This document shows positions 1 through 12,678 of a stretch of DNA of 64,000 nt, piece after piece. The stretch spans positions 124,001-188,000 of the forward strand of contig JAAVTG010000531.1 of NCBI GenBank assembly GCA_011947345.1. Direction: 5' to 3'. This DNA comes from Phytophthora quininea. Lineage: Eukaryota; Oomycota; Peronosporomycetes; Peronosporales; Peronosporaceae. The position numbers and the translations under genes are program-made. The notes beneath the pieces were generated by a model. It was not told the DNA's origin. It did not search any database and saw only the letters and a list, made by a program, of their open reading frames with translations. Every line of letters begins with the position of its first letter. Within the stretch, counting starts at the first letter, position 1.

Positions 1-2099
1 TCTCGGACTGTAAAGCCTCCGTGGCTTCGGCCGCTCGGGACAACATGCAAAGCGCCTCTGCAGTGTACGATCTAGCTAAGAAGTTGTTCGCCTTCGAGCA
101 CGTGGGCAACGCTAGCAGCTCCTTCGCGCTTGTAATTGCTAGCTGAGGCTCGTACATCGACAAGTACACGTAGGAAAGGTTGATCAGCGCCTTCTGACGC
201 AACACGTCAAGAGCCTCTGCATCTAGCGCCTCGTTATCTGCTCCATCGCAAGCAGGTGCGGAAGTGGCAGCGTCTGCATCTCCATTTGTCTGCGAGGAAT
301 CCAGTAGCTGGTTGCAAAGCAGCACGGCGTTCTTGAAACACTTCGCCCCAAAAGGAAGGCTCATCGTCGGTGTGCCATCGGAATCGTTAGTATCCGCAGA
401 TGCCGCACGGGCTCCATTGCTTCTGCTATTTTTCTCCGGAAGTTTGATCTCCTGTGACGCCGAAGACGGCAGGTTTGTCGGGAGAAGAACTCGGCGGTGC
501 GAGCCTGACCCGACAATGCCTTGAATCAACCCGCTTTTGTTTCCAGCTGCCAACGCCAATTTCTGCTCCTTCGCGTAGGCCGCAGTACAGCATTCGCCGA
601 GGCGAAGCCAGAGTTTGGGGCGGTTGAAGAACAACCGGGAAGACTCGTGGAAGCAGCGGAACGCTAATGCGTATTCTCCTTGAAGCAATAGATGCAGACC
701 GTTATTGTACATGATCTCGTGATGAGAAGAACTCTGCAGAATCACAACGTAAACCAGCACAATGTCAGAATTTCCAGACGACTGCTCAATCATAAGATGC
801 GACCATACCACAATGACAACTGCATCCATCTTGGTAGCTGTCGTGGTAGCTTGCAGTGCCCTGGCAAAGTATGACTGTGCCGCCTTTCGTTGCCCCATTT
901 GGTAGTGGATGCATCCCATATTATTCAACAAAACACTCTAGAAAAATCGCGTGTCAAATGAGTTCAGTCCAACTGCAATAAATGATGATTCAAACTTGCG
1001 TACCTCGCTCACGGCTTCCTGTGTACACGATGCTAGAAGCTTGATACATTTCTTGTAGTTCTTCTTTAAATATTCCAGATTCGCCTTCAAAAACAGCGCT
1101 GTCGAGTTCTGCACCACCAGGCACGGATGACCGATGCCTGTGCTGGTTTTCTCAGACTCCATCGCCAGCGAGGACGCCGACGTAGCAGCGTCCCCTCGAT
1201 CGTACGTCTTAATCTCCTTCTGGAAGATTTCCAGCGCAGACTTGACCTCCTTCTTCGCGGTTTTCAGGTTGCTCTGCAATAGCATGAACTTCGCGCGGTA
1301 AAGATGCAATCGGAAGCGGAATTCCGTCACATCCCACCGATTTTTCCGCTGCGTCTCCGTCTCCACCACGTTGCCAGCGGCATCGCGCTGGACGAGGTGG
1401 TCAGGTGTCTCCTGCACGGTATTAAACCGGTGCGGTTTCTCCAAGAATGCCAAGATGTTCTGCGCCTTCTTAATTGTTGCTGCACGCTCCCTCTCCGTGC
1501 TCACACATCCGCGGCTACTGTGCAAAATCACATCCAGGTACAGGAATCCGGCATGCATAGCGACGCTCTCGTCGATCGGATCCACATTACGCATCACCGT
1601 CTCCAGCACCGAGCTGGCCTGCGAGTACTGCTTGGTCAAGAACAGACTCGCGGCGAAGTTGTAGCGCAGGTACGACAGTTCACGCTCAATAGAGAACGAC
1701 GAGCTGTCATCCGTAGAGGATTCCTCCGCGGCGTCTCCTTCAGCAGCAGCGGCAGCTGGCTTGCTGCTCTTGTCATGTTCCTGCATCTGCGCACGAAGAC
1801 TCTGCTTCAAAGCAGCCTGCAGCTTGTCTGGGGTGTCCAGCCCAGCCGCAAAACGAGCCAATGCCACATTGTGGCGCACCTTGAAATCCTGTCTCGGGTC
1901 GATCTCTTCGACCAGCTTCTCCAGTGCATCCACCGCCTCCACGTACTTCCCAGCACTGCAAAACGACACCACAGACACGTTAATTCAACAGTTGTCTTAG
2001 CCTCTGCTGTGGAGCAGCGTGACGCCATCACTTGACGTACTTGAACTTTTGCTGGGCTCGATGACTCAGCGAGGACTTGTTGTCCTTGGCCCCCGACAT
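1..2099 (-). CDS. CNOT10: CCR4-NOT complex subunit 10 (partial, 3' end off the window)
   Basis: Scaffold TPR protein of the CCR4-NOT deadenylase complex, acting in cytoplasmic mRNA decay. Exon 1 (2099-2041) begins MSGAKDNKSS and ends with a GTACGT donor. Exon 2 (1955-1004) carries the typical opening NAGKYVEAVDALEKLV followed by helical TPR-like repeats and an acidic alanine-rich insert. A third exon starts at 937 and continues MGCIHYQMGQRKAAQSYFARAL to the window edge. A further 75-nt stretch around 735-810 (GTATGG to CTGCAG) is in frame but looks like an intron. The reading frame is still open at base 1, so the C terminus is missing. The family assignment rests on overall similarity and TPR spacing. 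Start chosen because it is the only ATG giving a clean phase-2 splice into the conserved repeat. Confidence 0.8.
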
Positions 2100-2552
2100 G
2101 GCGCCAATTGTTGCTCTCACTTCGCAGCCTTGTTAATGGCCTTTGATGCTTGTTTAACTCGGTTCTGCAATGTCCGAATAAGATTACGGGCCAAAATGTG
2201 TCAATATCGTAAAGTGGTTAGTATGATGGCTATAGAGAGTATTAGACAGCGGGAGAAGCAGCGTCGTGTAGACAACACACACCTCTTCTCGCTGATGCCT
2301 TGCTCTGTTGACCAGGCGAGCGTAGACACGAAGGACGCAAGGGAAGCAGCAAGCCTTCTTCTTGTTTCCTGGGGTGGATTTCCGAGTGGTCGAGCGGTGA
2401 ACGAGGGGGAAATAATTGTGTTAACTTTTATAATTTGTAACAAATTAACTAAATCGCCCCTAGCGCCTTGTCACATTTGCTGCACTTTGGCTTTTGCGAG
2501 GGCGTCACGACAAAGTGCTGTGTTGTATATTATTGCTCGTTACTGGATCTGC
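2100..2552. other. Spacer between CNOT10 start and PRP8 stop
   Basis: About 450 bases holding the CNOT10 promoter side and the PRP8 3' flank. No convincing coding exon, RNA gene or repeat seen. The plus-strand ORF crossing it is antisense to PRP8 and CNOT10. Confidence 0.5.
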
Positions 2553-5500
2553 TCACGCGAAGACATTCTGCTGCTCCTCTTCGATGGTGGACTCCTCCTC
2601 GGTCGCCTCCAGCGCGCTAAAGTTCATGAAGTGCGTCTTGCGGTGGATCTCGTGGTAGAACTCCTTGGGGTTGCCCAGCTTCAGGTCGTACTTCATGCCC
2701 GTGTTGTGCTTGACGCCCATAAAGTTGTAGTTCCAGACCTCCTCCTCAGGCACCATGTAGAAGCCCAGGAACCGATCGGACAGCAGCATCTGCACCTTCT
2801 CGTAGTGAGTCGGCGCAAAGCCTGCTGGGTTGGCGCCGCTGTCCTTGTTCTGCCGTCCCCACTCGTATCCTGCAGGCGTCAATTTGTACGCAGTCAGCGA
2901 GCAGGAGCCGGGAGTAAAGCTACACGTAATAATGATCGTCTTCTCGCCGTCCCAGGACGTGTTTTCAGACATGATCTTCGAGTGGAAGGTCACATCTTGC
3001 GGCGGTAGGCTCGGCAGCTCGTTCGGTTGGGTGTGGATCCACCCCAAAGCCTCCATACCGTCTAGATACTCGTGCTCAGGCATATGCAGCGGAACTGTCA
3101 CACTCTGATGCGTACCGAGCTGCGGCGGCATCACGATACAACGGATCTCCTTCACCTGCGGGTTATCAGGAGGACTAACGCCGTACATCAGACCGCAGAT
3201 CTGAGTGCGCAAGTCCGACACGGTGATGAATTTGTTCAGCACGTTCTTCGGCAGCACGTACGTAAAGCCCGTCTCCTTGATGTCATCCGACGACACGTAA
3301 ATGTGGTTTGTGCGCAGGTGCAGGTTGGTCGCCGAGATGGCACGGACTCGCCAATCCGTTTTAGATGCAAACGAGTGCTGTTCGTATTGGCTTGTAGAGG
3401 TAACAACCATCTCGTCACCGTGCACATTGACCGTCTTCGTCGTGACCGCGGTCAGCTGGCTCTGTTCACGCGCCTGCTGCTCAATCTCCGCGACTTGCTG
3501 TCGCTGGAGAGACGGCGCCGAAATCTCCATACCTAAGATAATATCGCGGATTTCGGATTGGGTCAGCGAGGCAACGTTGACGTTGTTCTTCTTGCCGTAG
3601 TCGCCCAGGATGAGGTCCTTCAGTTGCACTTCAACCTTTAGCCACTGTTCATCCGTCAGAGATGGCCAGATATGGTGCGGCTGAGTCGTAGTCTCCCCAT
3701 CCGGCCGCAAGATGATCTTTGTGCGGTCGTTGCTGACATGCAAAGCGCGCAGAATCAAGATAAGACGAGAGAAGGCCGTGTACGACGTGATGGTGTTCAG
3801 CCAGTCGTCGTAGATGTTGAACAGCACCATCTGAGGCTCTGTAGCCTTGAGAATCAAGTCGCCAAACTTCTCAACCTTCAGACACGCCTGGAATGGAAGC
3901 TGCAGCTCACTACCCTTGATCACAATGTTTGGGAAGTCTAGTAAGTGCACTTCAAGCGGGTCTAACATACCCTTCCGCGTCACAATGATCTGCTTCGGCT
4001 GCTCCTCCACAGGAAGCGAGCGGATTAATGCTGCCACTTCCTCGGCCGTCTTCCATTTTGCTAGTTGGCCCAATCGTTTCTGACCAGCCCACACGGACGT
4101 GTGAATAATCTTAAGGAATAGTTGACCAGTGCGCGGGTTGAAGATGAAGATCGCGCCGTTAATCGGCTTCGTGGTCAAGTTGCCTTCGAACGTCTTGTGG
4201 ATCGTAACACGGTACACGTTCGTGTCATCCACGAACCAAATGATCTGGTTCGAGAACAGCTCGCCGTAGTTCTGGCTCGACAGGTATGGCTCTGTAGGTT
4301 CGGATGAGTAAAGTTGCAGACCCTTGCGGATACGCTCACGCAGCACATACAGCGCTGGATTGGCCTTCATGATCTTGGCCATCGCCTGTTGCATCAGCGG
4401 TTTACAACCAGGGAACCAGTTGCCGTAGCCACTATACAAGTTGTAAGCGAGGTCCACCGCAAGCAGCACGCCCGTCGGAGACGGGTAGATCGTCATGTTG
4501 TCCGTCGTGTAGTCCAGGAACTTGGCACGCGCGTATCGCTCCACATCGTGCGAGTCGAAGTCGCCCCAGCGCAGCTGCACGTCGATCCAGTATTTGGTGC
4601 TGGTCGAGCCGTCGTAGCTCTCCTTCGTATCGTGCAGTAGCGTCGGCCGGCCCATTTGCCACTTGTACGCAGCGAATAGCAGGATGTCGGCGCACGACGA
4701 GTTCATTTTATAGGATTTTCGAGGGTGAATCGTCTCCTTCTGCACATTTTCGATCTCCAGAGCGTCCAGTTCCTGATCAAACACTTGGCAAAGGTCCATA
4801 ACCAACGATTCGTGGATTTTCTGCCACAAGTGCGCGCGGAAAATCTGAATAAGAGAGATCTTGAGGGTCGGGATCTTGCCGTGCATGAAAATACCCGTCA
4901 AATCGAGCTGCACTTGGAAGCCCACATACACGTTGGCTCGGTTGATCGTGGGAGACCACCACAGAGTGAATCGACGGTTCGGGATCTGGTTCAAACCTGA
5001 TCGCTGCGCGTTCGTCAGCTTCTTGTACTTCATACTCTCCTCAAACCCAGATGCCTTCTCCCAGAACAAGCCCTCCCATGTGGGGAAGTATGTGCCCTTA
5101 AACAGCGTGTGCTCTAAAATACCCTCGACACCTCCAAGTGCCTGGATCATATCGGTTCGGTAGTTGTTCAGATTCCAGAGCTTACCGTCATGCCGTTGGT
5201 GCGTCCACCAGAACGGGTTCTGACGCATCACCTGATAGCTCTTAAAACCTGTACGTACACGCCAACCCTTGTCATATGCAAGTGTGTGACGATCCTTTTG
5301 GAAAAGGGTGTTAATACGAGGAATACCGCGATCCCACGAGTCTTCCAAATCTTCCAAAGTCAATCGACGGTTTTGAGCGTTCGCTTCCTGACGCTTTAAG
5401 GCGTACTCGGCCCACACCCGCTGTGAATCAATGAATTCAGACTCCCATGGCTGCAGGTAGCGGAACAAATTCGGGATCAGTTGATCCTCTTCATGGGACA

Positions 5501-8500
5501 TACCCGAGCGGAAATGCGTCACGCCGCCGCCATCAGTTTGCTTTGAGTATCGTAGGTCTGACTGTGGGATCAGAACGTGACCCATCGACAGCATGCCAAG
5601 ACCACCCAGCTCCTTCGGAGTGTAGAACACGACCGGCGGGAATCGAGAAGGCATTTTAGAGTTTAAACCGATTTTGATACGCGTCTGAATCTTGTTCTCG
5701 CACTTGACAAGAAGATCCAACAGTTCTTGCGTCTGCACCACCGATTCCCTGTAGTATGTCATTAAGCCAATCAGAGCCGAGTTCCATTTGTTGGCAACCT
5801 TGGTGAACGTCGTACTACCCGAAGACATCAAGATCTGACGAATACGGTTCTCGAAAGAATGAAGAGATTCATCATCCACACGAAGGTAGGCCTGGGCAGT
5901 CCGTTCCTTCGTGGTTTCGTTCTGCAGGATCCACACGCCATCTTTGTGTGTAAACTCGGCATCCATCGCTCTCATCTTTGGCAAAATCCGAATCTCAAAG
6001 CCACACATATTAAACAGCAAGTTCGGGTTGTCCTTCGAGTACACGGAAACGAAGCTGTTATCCCAGTCAAACGTCGTCATCGAGCGAGGAAGACGATTCT
6101 TCATATCCCAGAACGTAGCTCTTCCCAGGTTCACATCATGCTTCATCAAACGCATCCGAGCGTCACGAGGCCAACACTTCTTATTGTTGTAACCAACCAC
6201 ATTTTCATTGTTCGGGTCGGGGTGCTCCGTCAGATAGCGCTGGATCAAATCGCGAGAATCATCTGCGTCAAAGCGGAACAGCACGTAGATCTTATCAATG
6301 TAGCGAGTGTACAAGCGAATTGGGTGCCGCGTCTCCGTCGCAGTGTCCTTAAAGGATAGATATTCGTTTGGGAGCTCTGGCGGGCCAGCAATCTCAGTTG
6401 CACGCGTAAGGCCCAGCAGAAGAAGATCCAAAATCAAACCGTAGTACTGGAAGATAAAAGACCCAAACTGCAGGCCACGAATGAGACCGTACGAATTCGT
6501 GTGCATCATATCCTTGTATGCGAGCACGACGTTGTTCTTCGCAGTCATGTAATCGGCAATGTTGTGGTCCAGGATCAACCGCAAGAGACGGTTCAGCAAC
6601 GTCAGATCAATCTTTTCATATACCTTTTCCAGCTTGGACTCAAGCATGACCACACACTCTTCTTCAGACGTATCCCACACCTTGTGGAGGTTGTTAACTC
6701 CCTGGCACCACTTGTACACAAGCAGTGGAGGCGGTTCAGAGTCACTGGGCTTAATCCAGCACGGGAAGAGGTGGCGCTTATCAGCTTCGTACCACAGATA
6801 CTGGTCCAAATACGCATCTGTAATTTTCTCCAACGGCTCGATGTCATACACAGGGATCAAGTGGCTGTACAAGTCCATGAACTCAATGTGGACTTCTTTG
6901 AAAGCGCGTTGAGTCAGCAGATGCCGTTTGATGCGTGAGAGGGCCTCGTGTGGGTTGTCATACGCCTGCTCAATCAGTCCGAGCTCTTCTCGCTGTGACT
7001 GATTCAACCGATTGTTCACCGAATAATTCTCCTTTAATCGTTCCAGGGCGAGGATAAGCAGCTTGGTGTCGTGCTTGTACGACAAGGGAGGAAACGGAAT
7101 AGGAGCAAACTTCCGACTTTCTAGCCAATGCACCGTAGTCGTGTAAACAGCAACAGCCTCTTCAGCAGATACGTACGGACCATCCTTGAGATAGTTGTGC
7201 TGACGTTCTTGCTCAGCCTTCAACCACAGGCGAGTCAACCGACCCAGATTCTTCTTGCATACAGTCTTGTCAACAGTTGCACCGCGTTTGATACGCTCGC
7301 GGTTATAATGAGCAACGTTTGTCCACCAGTCAGCCTTAGATTTCACGTACCTCAAAATCATGTTCTCAATTGGAGCTGGCAATCCTGGCACCTTCCACGG
7401 AATATTTGCCTTCCAGCAACGCCATGCCTCACTGAGATGAGCCATGATTACACGCGACTTGTTCACCTTGACACCTTCCGGCATCATATCAAGAATGTCG
7501 TGCATTACTGCCGCACGAAGCTCCAAGTCAAAGTGGCTTTCCACTCGCTGTTTAGTCACAGTCTTCGCGATACCCTTGGAGTGTCGACCTTCGAATTGGC
7601 GAGCCAGCAAGTTTCCGAGCCATCGCTCAAGCAGAGGAACAATACCGCGAAGGAAGAAGAGCCACACACGCCAGCCCGGAGCCCAGAAACCGCATCCAGG
7701 TCCCTTGCCAACTGGACCCGTATTGAAACGGTAGTAAATCAAGTGTTTCAAGTCCTTGCACATGCGGACCTGACGCATCAAACGGTATTTGTATCGGTAC
7801 ATACCAGTCAATTGGCCCACGTGTGCGAAAATGTATTGCAGGCCATCTGCCAGTTGGAAAGCATCGACGTTGCCCAGACGATATTGAACGTGCGCATCCA
7901 CAATCAACTTCGTCAAGCGCAGAATCTCTCTCGTCAAGTGGAAGGCGTTACCAAAACGTGATTTCTTTCGCTCCTTCGTCGTAAGCGTCTTGATGGGCTT
8001 GAGATTGAAATTGTAGTCCAAGTGGAGGTAGTTGAGGTTCTTGCGATGAATCAACAAATTCAGCATGTTGTAGCCCTGTCGACACACCTGCAGACCCGCT
8101 TCGACCCAGTCCAGTTCTGTACTCTGGAAGAATTTGGTTGACTTCAAGGACTTGAACAGATATCTCTTGTTCAGAGCCTTAGGCGGGCGATGATGCAAGG
8201 AGTTCAACACCCAGCACTTCAGCAGTTTCTGGTAGCTGACACGAACCTTTACAGGCTGGCCGGGAGGGCAGTGCTCCTGGAACCATTTGTTCACTAGAGG
8301 GACATCAATCGCACGACGCGTACGACCTGTGCGTAAATTGAATGGCCGCGGCGCCCAGTACAAAGCGATACCATTCGCTGTCTCTGGCGTATACAGCGGA
8401 TCGTCAGTTAAAAGAGGGTCGAATCCTAGTGGCAGCTGGAACTCGTCGTCTTCATCGTCTTCCTCGTCTTCTTCTTCATTTTTGTCATCTTTACCAGCGC

Positions 8501-9612
8501 GATTCACGCGGAAATGAGAAATTGGGTTCACAATCGGGTCGAAATAGAACGCTGGGAGGTCTGGGTCTTCAGCCTTAATGTAACACAGCACCGGCGTGTG
8601 GTACGGCTGAATGTGCACTGAACGTGGGCGACTGTTGTACAGGAATGGGAATGCAACCTTGTACTCTGTGCGGATCTGGTGACGAATAATGATCTTGTTG
8701 ATATCGTTGAACTCGTTCCAGTCCTCATCATCCTCGTCCAAGTCACGGTACAGCGGCTCAAACTTGGGTCCGCCCGGGATCGCCACATTGAGCGCCTTGG
8801 CAGTGAAAAACGATTTCTTATCAAAGAGATACTCGTAGTTCGGGTCGATCAAGTCGCTCATCAATTGTCCTGCAAGACGGTGCAAATTGGCCATGATGGG
8901 CACCGGCAGTCTCCACTTGCGATAGCTAGGTCCGTTCACGAATTTGGTATCCACCAAAGGCTTGGAATCATACAGCCACTCAATCACCGCTTCGTCGTCC
9001 TCTTCATCCAGCTCCATGGTAATACTCTCGGACGGTTCAATGTCCAAGATATTGTCGCCATAGTCCAGGGGCGGCTCCTCATCGTCAAAGGGGGAAGCGC
9101 ATGCGCTTAAAGTGGCGGCGGTCCCTTTTCTCTCGTCGCATCATGATCCACATGGTGCCCCACTGGGCAATGTAGACGGGCTCGATGACCCACGGGATCT
9201 CGTTCACAAAAGTGATGGCTCCAGTCACGTGGTACAGCACCTTGACGTCCTTGACCTGCTCCCAGGGCATGGGCATGTTCTCCAGCAGCTTGTAGATGGC
9301 GTGGGGCACGTACTTGAGCGCCCCCAGGTACACGCGCTTGTCGTGGCGGAACTTCTTCGAGCTCATGTCTCCGTGGTCCTTGATGATCTTGCGCACGTGC
9401 TCAGGCGGCATGTCGTCCTTGACGCTCTCCACGAAGCCGAACTTGCGCTTCTCGCCGTAGCGCTTGGCGTTCATCTTGTTCCAGCGGCGGCTGCGCTCCT
9501 CCAGCATCTTCTGCTTCTCCTCGGGCGCCAGGAAGAGGCCGTTCGCGTGACTGTTGGCCGCGCCTGCGTCCATGTCGACGTCGGGGGCCCCGGGTTCTCC
9601 AGGGGCCGGCAT
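2553..9612 (-). CDS. PRP8: Pre-mRNA-processing-splicing factor 8 (U5 snRNP core)
   Basis: Largest and most conserved spliceosomal protein, forming the scaffold of the catalytic core of the nuclear spliceosome. The encoded protein (about 2,340 residues) matches PRP8 end to end: N-terminal domain, PROCN block, RRM-like and reverse-transcriptase-like regions, U5/U6 contact regions, the RNase H-like domain IV, and a C-terminal Jab1/MPN domain followed by a short acidic tail. No intron is seen. Start at 9612 ([10 protein letters not shown]) is preferred because it leaves a leader of human-like length before the conserved [11 protein letters not shown] block; in-frame ATGs also exist at 9678 and 9690. 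One frame break lies at 9084-9095: frame 0 reads FPL then TGA, and the +1 frame continues [13 protein letters not shown] single extra C or two missing Cs in a five-C run would explain it; see findings. Confidence 0.97.
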
Positions 9613-9761
9613 GCTGCAGCGATGGAGTGCGCACTCTGCCTTCACTATGGAAACTACAGGCGGAAGGCGCTCCGACATATTAACTGTCATGTAGCATATA
9701 AAGATCGCTGGTGTACTTGTACACCAAATGCGGCAGATCTCAAAAGGACACAGAGCACAAA
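9613..9761. promoter_or_regulatory. Divergent promoter, PRP8 / coiled-coil gene
   Basis: Only about 150 bases separate the preferred PRP8 start (minus) from the next plus-strand start at 9762, so both promoters must lie here, or even within the PRP8 leader if an upstream ATG is used. No clear TATA box or initiator was singled out. Confidence 0.5.
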
Positions 9762-10418
9762 ATGGCGAGTCTGAAGGCGATGACGCCTGCGGCGACCGTG
9801 GGCGACGATGCGAAGGCGGTGGAGCGCGAGATCCCCATCAAGCTGACGCTCGGCGCGGCCACGATGAGTCTGGTGGCCTCGGGGCAGTGGGAGCTCGGTA
9901 TGGGCGTCGTAGTATTGACTAAACCATGGTGATACACTTACCACTACAAATGGTCCATTGACTTGCAGATCACTCGACGCTGCAGCAGGTGCAGGAGAAG
10001 GCCCGGTTGCTGGAAGAGCGCAATGCCACACTCGAGACGGAGAACGCCCAGCTACGGGACAAGTGCACACGCGTGACGGAGGAATCCAATATGGAAAAGT
10101 TCAAATGCCAGCTGCTGGTGGAAATGGTGCGGCTTCAGGGCTGCGAGGCGCGCTGGAAGCAGCTAACGATATGTCTGTGGGTGTGCTTTGGCTATATATG
10201 TGTGCGTGCGGCAGTTGGCGGTGTCAAGTCTGGACGAGGAACGCACAAGAGCGCAGGCCGAACAGGAGAAGGCTCGTGTCGCCAGTATGAAGGCGGACGT
10301 GATCACGCTGCTGGAACAAGCGCGCCAGGAAGGCTTAGACGTACGGAAGCTGAGTGCAGCACTTGCGGCCGGGCCGCTCGGTGCAGCGCTGGACCCGACC
10401 CAGCCGAGCGCTCCGTAA
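9762..10418 (+). CDS. Small coiled-coil protein of unknown function
   Basis: Not recognised. Exon 1 (from [16 protein letters not shown]) ends at the GTATGGGC donor near 9899; the acceptor TTGCAG near 9968 splices in phase 1 to give [20 protein letters not shown], a heptad-rich coiled coil continuing through [20 protein letters not shown] second intron is likely between about 10124 and 10211 (phase 0 at both ends, CTAAC branch-like motif inside, though the GTGCGG donor is weak). The last exon reads [20 protein letters not shown] and ends [12 protein letters not shown]. Predicted about 175 residues, mostly helical, no membrane segment or catalytic motif. It could be a centrosomal or scaffold component, but nothing specific supports that. 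Confidence 0.55.
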
Positions 10419-10876
10419 ATGTGTTGTCTTTAATTTGGCAGATCACGAGGACATTATTGCAAATCGTAGCCGAAAGCTGGACGCCATCACATGTAGCAGA
10501 TGGGGATCGACTTGTCGAAGAGGACAATCGCCGTGAGCGCAATTGAAGCAACCAGAGCTACAGAGCTAAAAGTTCGTGGTGGAGACTATGCACATGTACT
10601 GCCCTGGATTCTTGTATCGGTCTCCACACGCGGATGGATATTCAACGGTGTAGTGTACCTATTCACGGTCCTGATGGTGGATTTAGCCAGCAAATCGACA
10701 CCACGCAGTGTCTTCAGCCAGTGCGTAAAAGCAATCTGATGGTCGACATGGCTGGGATCTTGTCAAAGTTCATTTATCAACCTACACGGGGTCCCGCACG
10801 ACGGGTGAAAAAAGAGTCAGGACATCCGATTCATCCCAGGAGAAGCCGCAACCAGACGGCGGTCGCTACCTCCATT
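10419..10876. other. Spacer upstream of the kinase gene
   Basis: About 460 bases. Short plus-strand ORFs occur, but none shows splice support or family similarity. Probably the 3' flank of the coiled-coil gene and the promoter region of the kinase. Confidence 0.4.
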
Positions 10877-10890
10877 TCATTTCCCAAGTC
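10877..10890 (+). promoter_or_regulatory. Oomycete-type core promoter (initiator-like) of the kinase gene
   Basis: TCATTTCCCAAGTC lies 17 bases before the kinase ATG and fits the oomycete initiator/flanking element pattern TCATTYY-N-CAWTTT with small deviations. Position and sequence agree with other genes in this window. Confidence 0.5.
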
Positions 10891-10907
10891 ACTGCCTGTC
10901 GATCACC

Positions 10908-12407
10908 ATGGGCGGCTGTTCGTCCAAGAGCGACCCCAAGGACTACGTGGCGCACGAGCCGCGTGGGCCCGTGCCCAACGAGGGCGGCAGTAGACACCCC
11001 CACAACGGGGACTCTTCTCGAGACAGAGCGGACGGCTCTAGACGCGGGCGGCCCGCGGACCCGCCGGCGCAGGAGCGCAGCAACCGACGCCCCAACAACA
11101 ACACGGTGGACTTCCAGGAGTTCAAGGACAAGGAAAAGAATGTGGTGGAGACGATGCTCGAGAGCAACAAGGGCCTGCGCATGGCCGAGATCAATTTCAA
11201 CGACCTCAAACTGCAGAAGATCATTGGCGCGGGGGCGTTCGGGGAGGTCATCAAAGGCACCTACTGCGGCACGCCCGTGGTGGTCAAGCGAATGCTGCGC
11301 AACAAGATCACAGAGGACAATCTGCGCATGTTCGGCGACGAGATTCAGTTGATGATGAATCTGCGCCACCCCAACATTGTGCAGTTTATTGGCGCGAGTT
11401 GGAACTCGTACTCGAATATGTGCGTGGGTTGCAAGTGGATTTTTATCGGTTTCAGGTGAACTGACGGTGGTTCTGCTGCAGTTGTTTTGTGACGGAGTTC
11501 TTGGAGAGAGGAGATCTGTTTGCTGTGCTGCGCAACCCAGAGAACAGGATGACATGGGCCAAGCCGATCCTGCGCATGACCATTGACACCTCCCGCGGCA
11601 TGGCTTACCTCCACAGTATGAAGCCACCTATCATCCACCGTGATCTCAAAAGCATGAACATCCTCGTTAGGTACCGTCGCTGCCTCATTGATGCAGCCTG
11701 CTGCTGTATAGTTAGTTGATCGAGTTGCCTTTGACTGACTCGTTGTTCATGCAGCTCAACATGGGGCGCCAAGGTCAGCGACTTTGGCTTGAGTCGCGAG
11801 AAGTCGGTCGACGAGACGATGAGTGTGACCGGAACACCGCTGTGGCTTCCGCCCGAGATGATCCGCGGAGAGCGCTACACGGAGAAGGCTGATGTGTACA
11901 GCTTTGGCATCGGTACGTTGTTGCACTGCCATTCGTGTTTGTCTGGCAAATCGACTAAGTGGTGTGTGTGTTTTTAGTTCTTGCCGAGCTGGACACGCGC
12001 AAGATTCCGTACCACGACATTAAAGCCAAGGGGGCCCGTAACAAGAAGGTTTCAGGCAGCACGCTGATGCACATGGTGGCATATGAAAACCTGCGTCCGT
12101 CGCTCAGCAAGAACTGCATGGACAGCGTGCGCGACCTCTACCAGCGCTGCACGTCCGACGACCAGACTGTGCGCCCGACATTCGAGGAGATCGTCCAGTT
12201 CCTCGAGAACGACGTGCGCAAAGAGACGCTCGTACGAGCGGTACGTTGGTCTGGCCGATGCCTATGGCTTTCTGAACTGGCAGCTAACAGTCCATTATTG
12301 TCTTTGTGCAGAATGAGGAGATGAATATGATCGAGGAAGAGCAGAATAGCTCGGACGTGTCTCCCGAAGAGCTCGGCGTGCACCATGCCACACGATACGT
12401 GGACTAA
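10908..12407 (+). CDS. TKL-family serine/threonine protein kinase with N-myristoylation motif
   Basis: Five exons: 10908-11419, 11482-11670, 11755-11912, 11978-12240 and 12312-12407, all with GT-AG introns of 61-84 nt and matching phases. The protein begins MGGCSSK: Gly2 and Ser6 fit N-myristoylation and Cys4 could be palmitoylated, so a membrane-tethered kinase is inferred. A basic, proline-rich linker of about 70 residues precedes the kinase domain. Catalytic motifs are all present: glycine loop GAGAFGEVIKG, Lys in VVVKRM, HRDLKSMNIL, DFGLSR, LPPE in place of APE, and DVYSFGIV. The match is to TKL (Raf/MLK-like) kinases, which are greatly expanded in oomycetes. A short acidic tail follows the domain. 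Substrate is unknown. Confidence 0.9.
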
Positions 12408-12603
12408 CCCAATCTAAAGCTATGGATTTTTGCTATATACTTTCTCGTGGAGCTGTTGTCTGCATGGAATCGTTCGACTTGATGTGCATTTTCATTGCTG
12501 CAAGCATGAGCAATAGCGAGGTGATGTTCGCTATGGATTCACCAAAATGAGCAGCACATACGTAATCAGATTCAGAATTTAGCAACCGTTTTTCGGCCAC
12601 GTG

Positions 12604-12617
12604 TCATTTCTTGCAAG
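12604..12617 (+). promoter_or_regulatory. Initiator-like core promoter of the PDI gene
   Basis: TCATTTCTTGCAAG, 62 bases upstream of the PDI start codon, resembles the oomycete initiator plus flanking element. Confidence 0.4.
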
Positions 12618-12678
12618 ATCACTTTCTTTGGCTTGGTATTCGCGCTTTGGACGGCAGGAGAAGAAGTGCACCAGCAAG

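Noticed and set aside
1304..2035. Long plus-strand ORF opposite CNOT10
   Set aside because: Antisense shadow of conserved minus-strand exons; no family similarity.
2019..3008. 329-codon plus-strand ORF over the PRP8 3' end
   Set aside because: Mostly antisense to the Jab1/MPN domain of PRP8.
9112..9774. 220-codon plus-strand ORF opposite the PRP8 N terminus
   Set aside because: Composition effect of GC-rich antisense DNA; PRP8 is conserved on the other strand.
10634..10993. Plus-strand ORF running into the kinase start
   Set aside because: Out of frame with the kinase and without similarity; the myristoylation-type start and initiator support 10908.
10866..11627. 253-codon minus-strand ORF opposite the kinase
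   Set aside because: Antisense to a complete catalytic domain.
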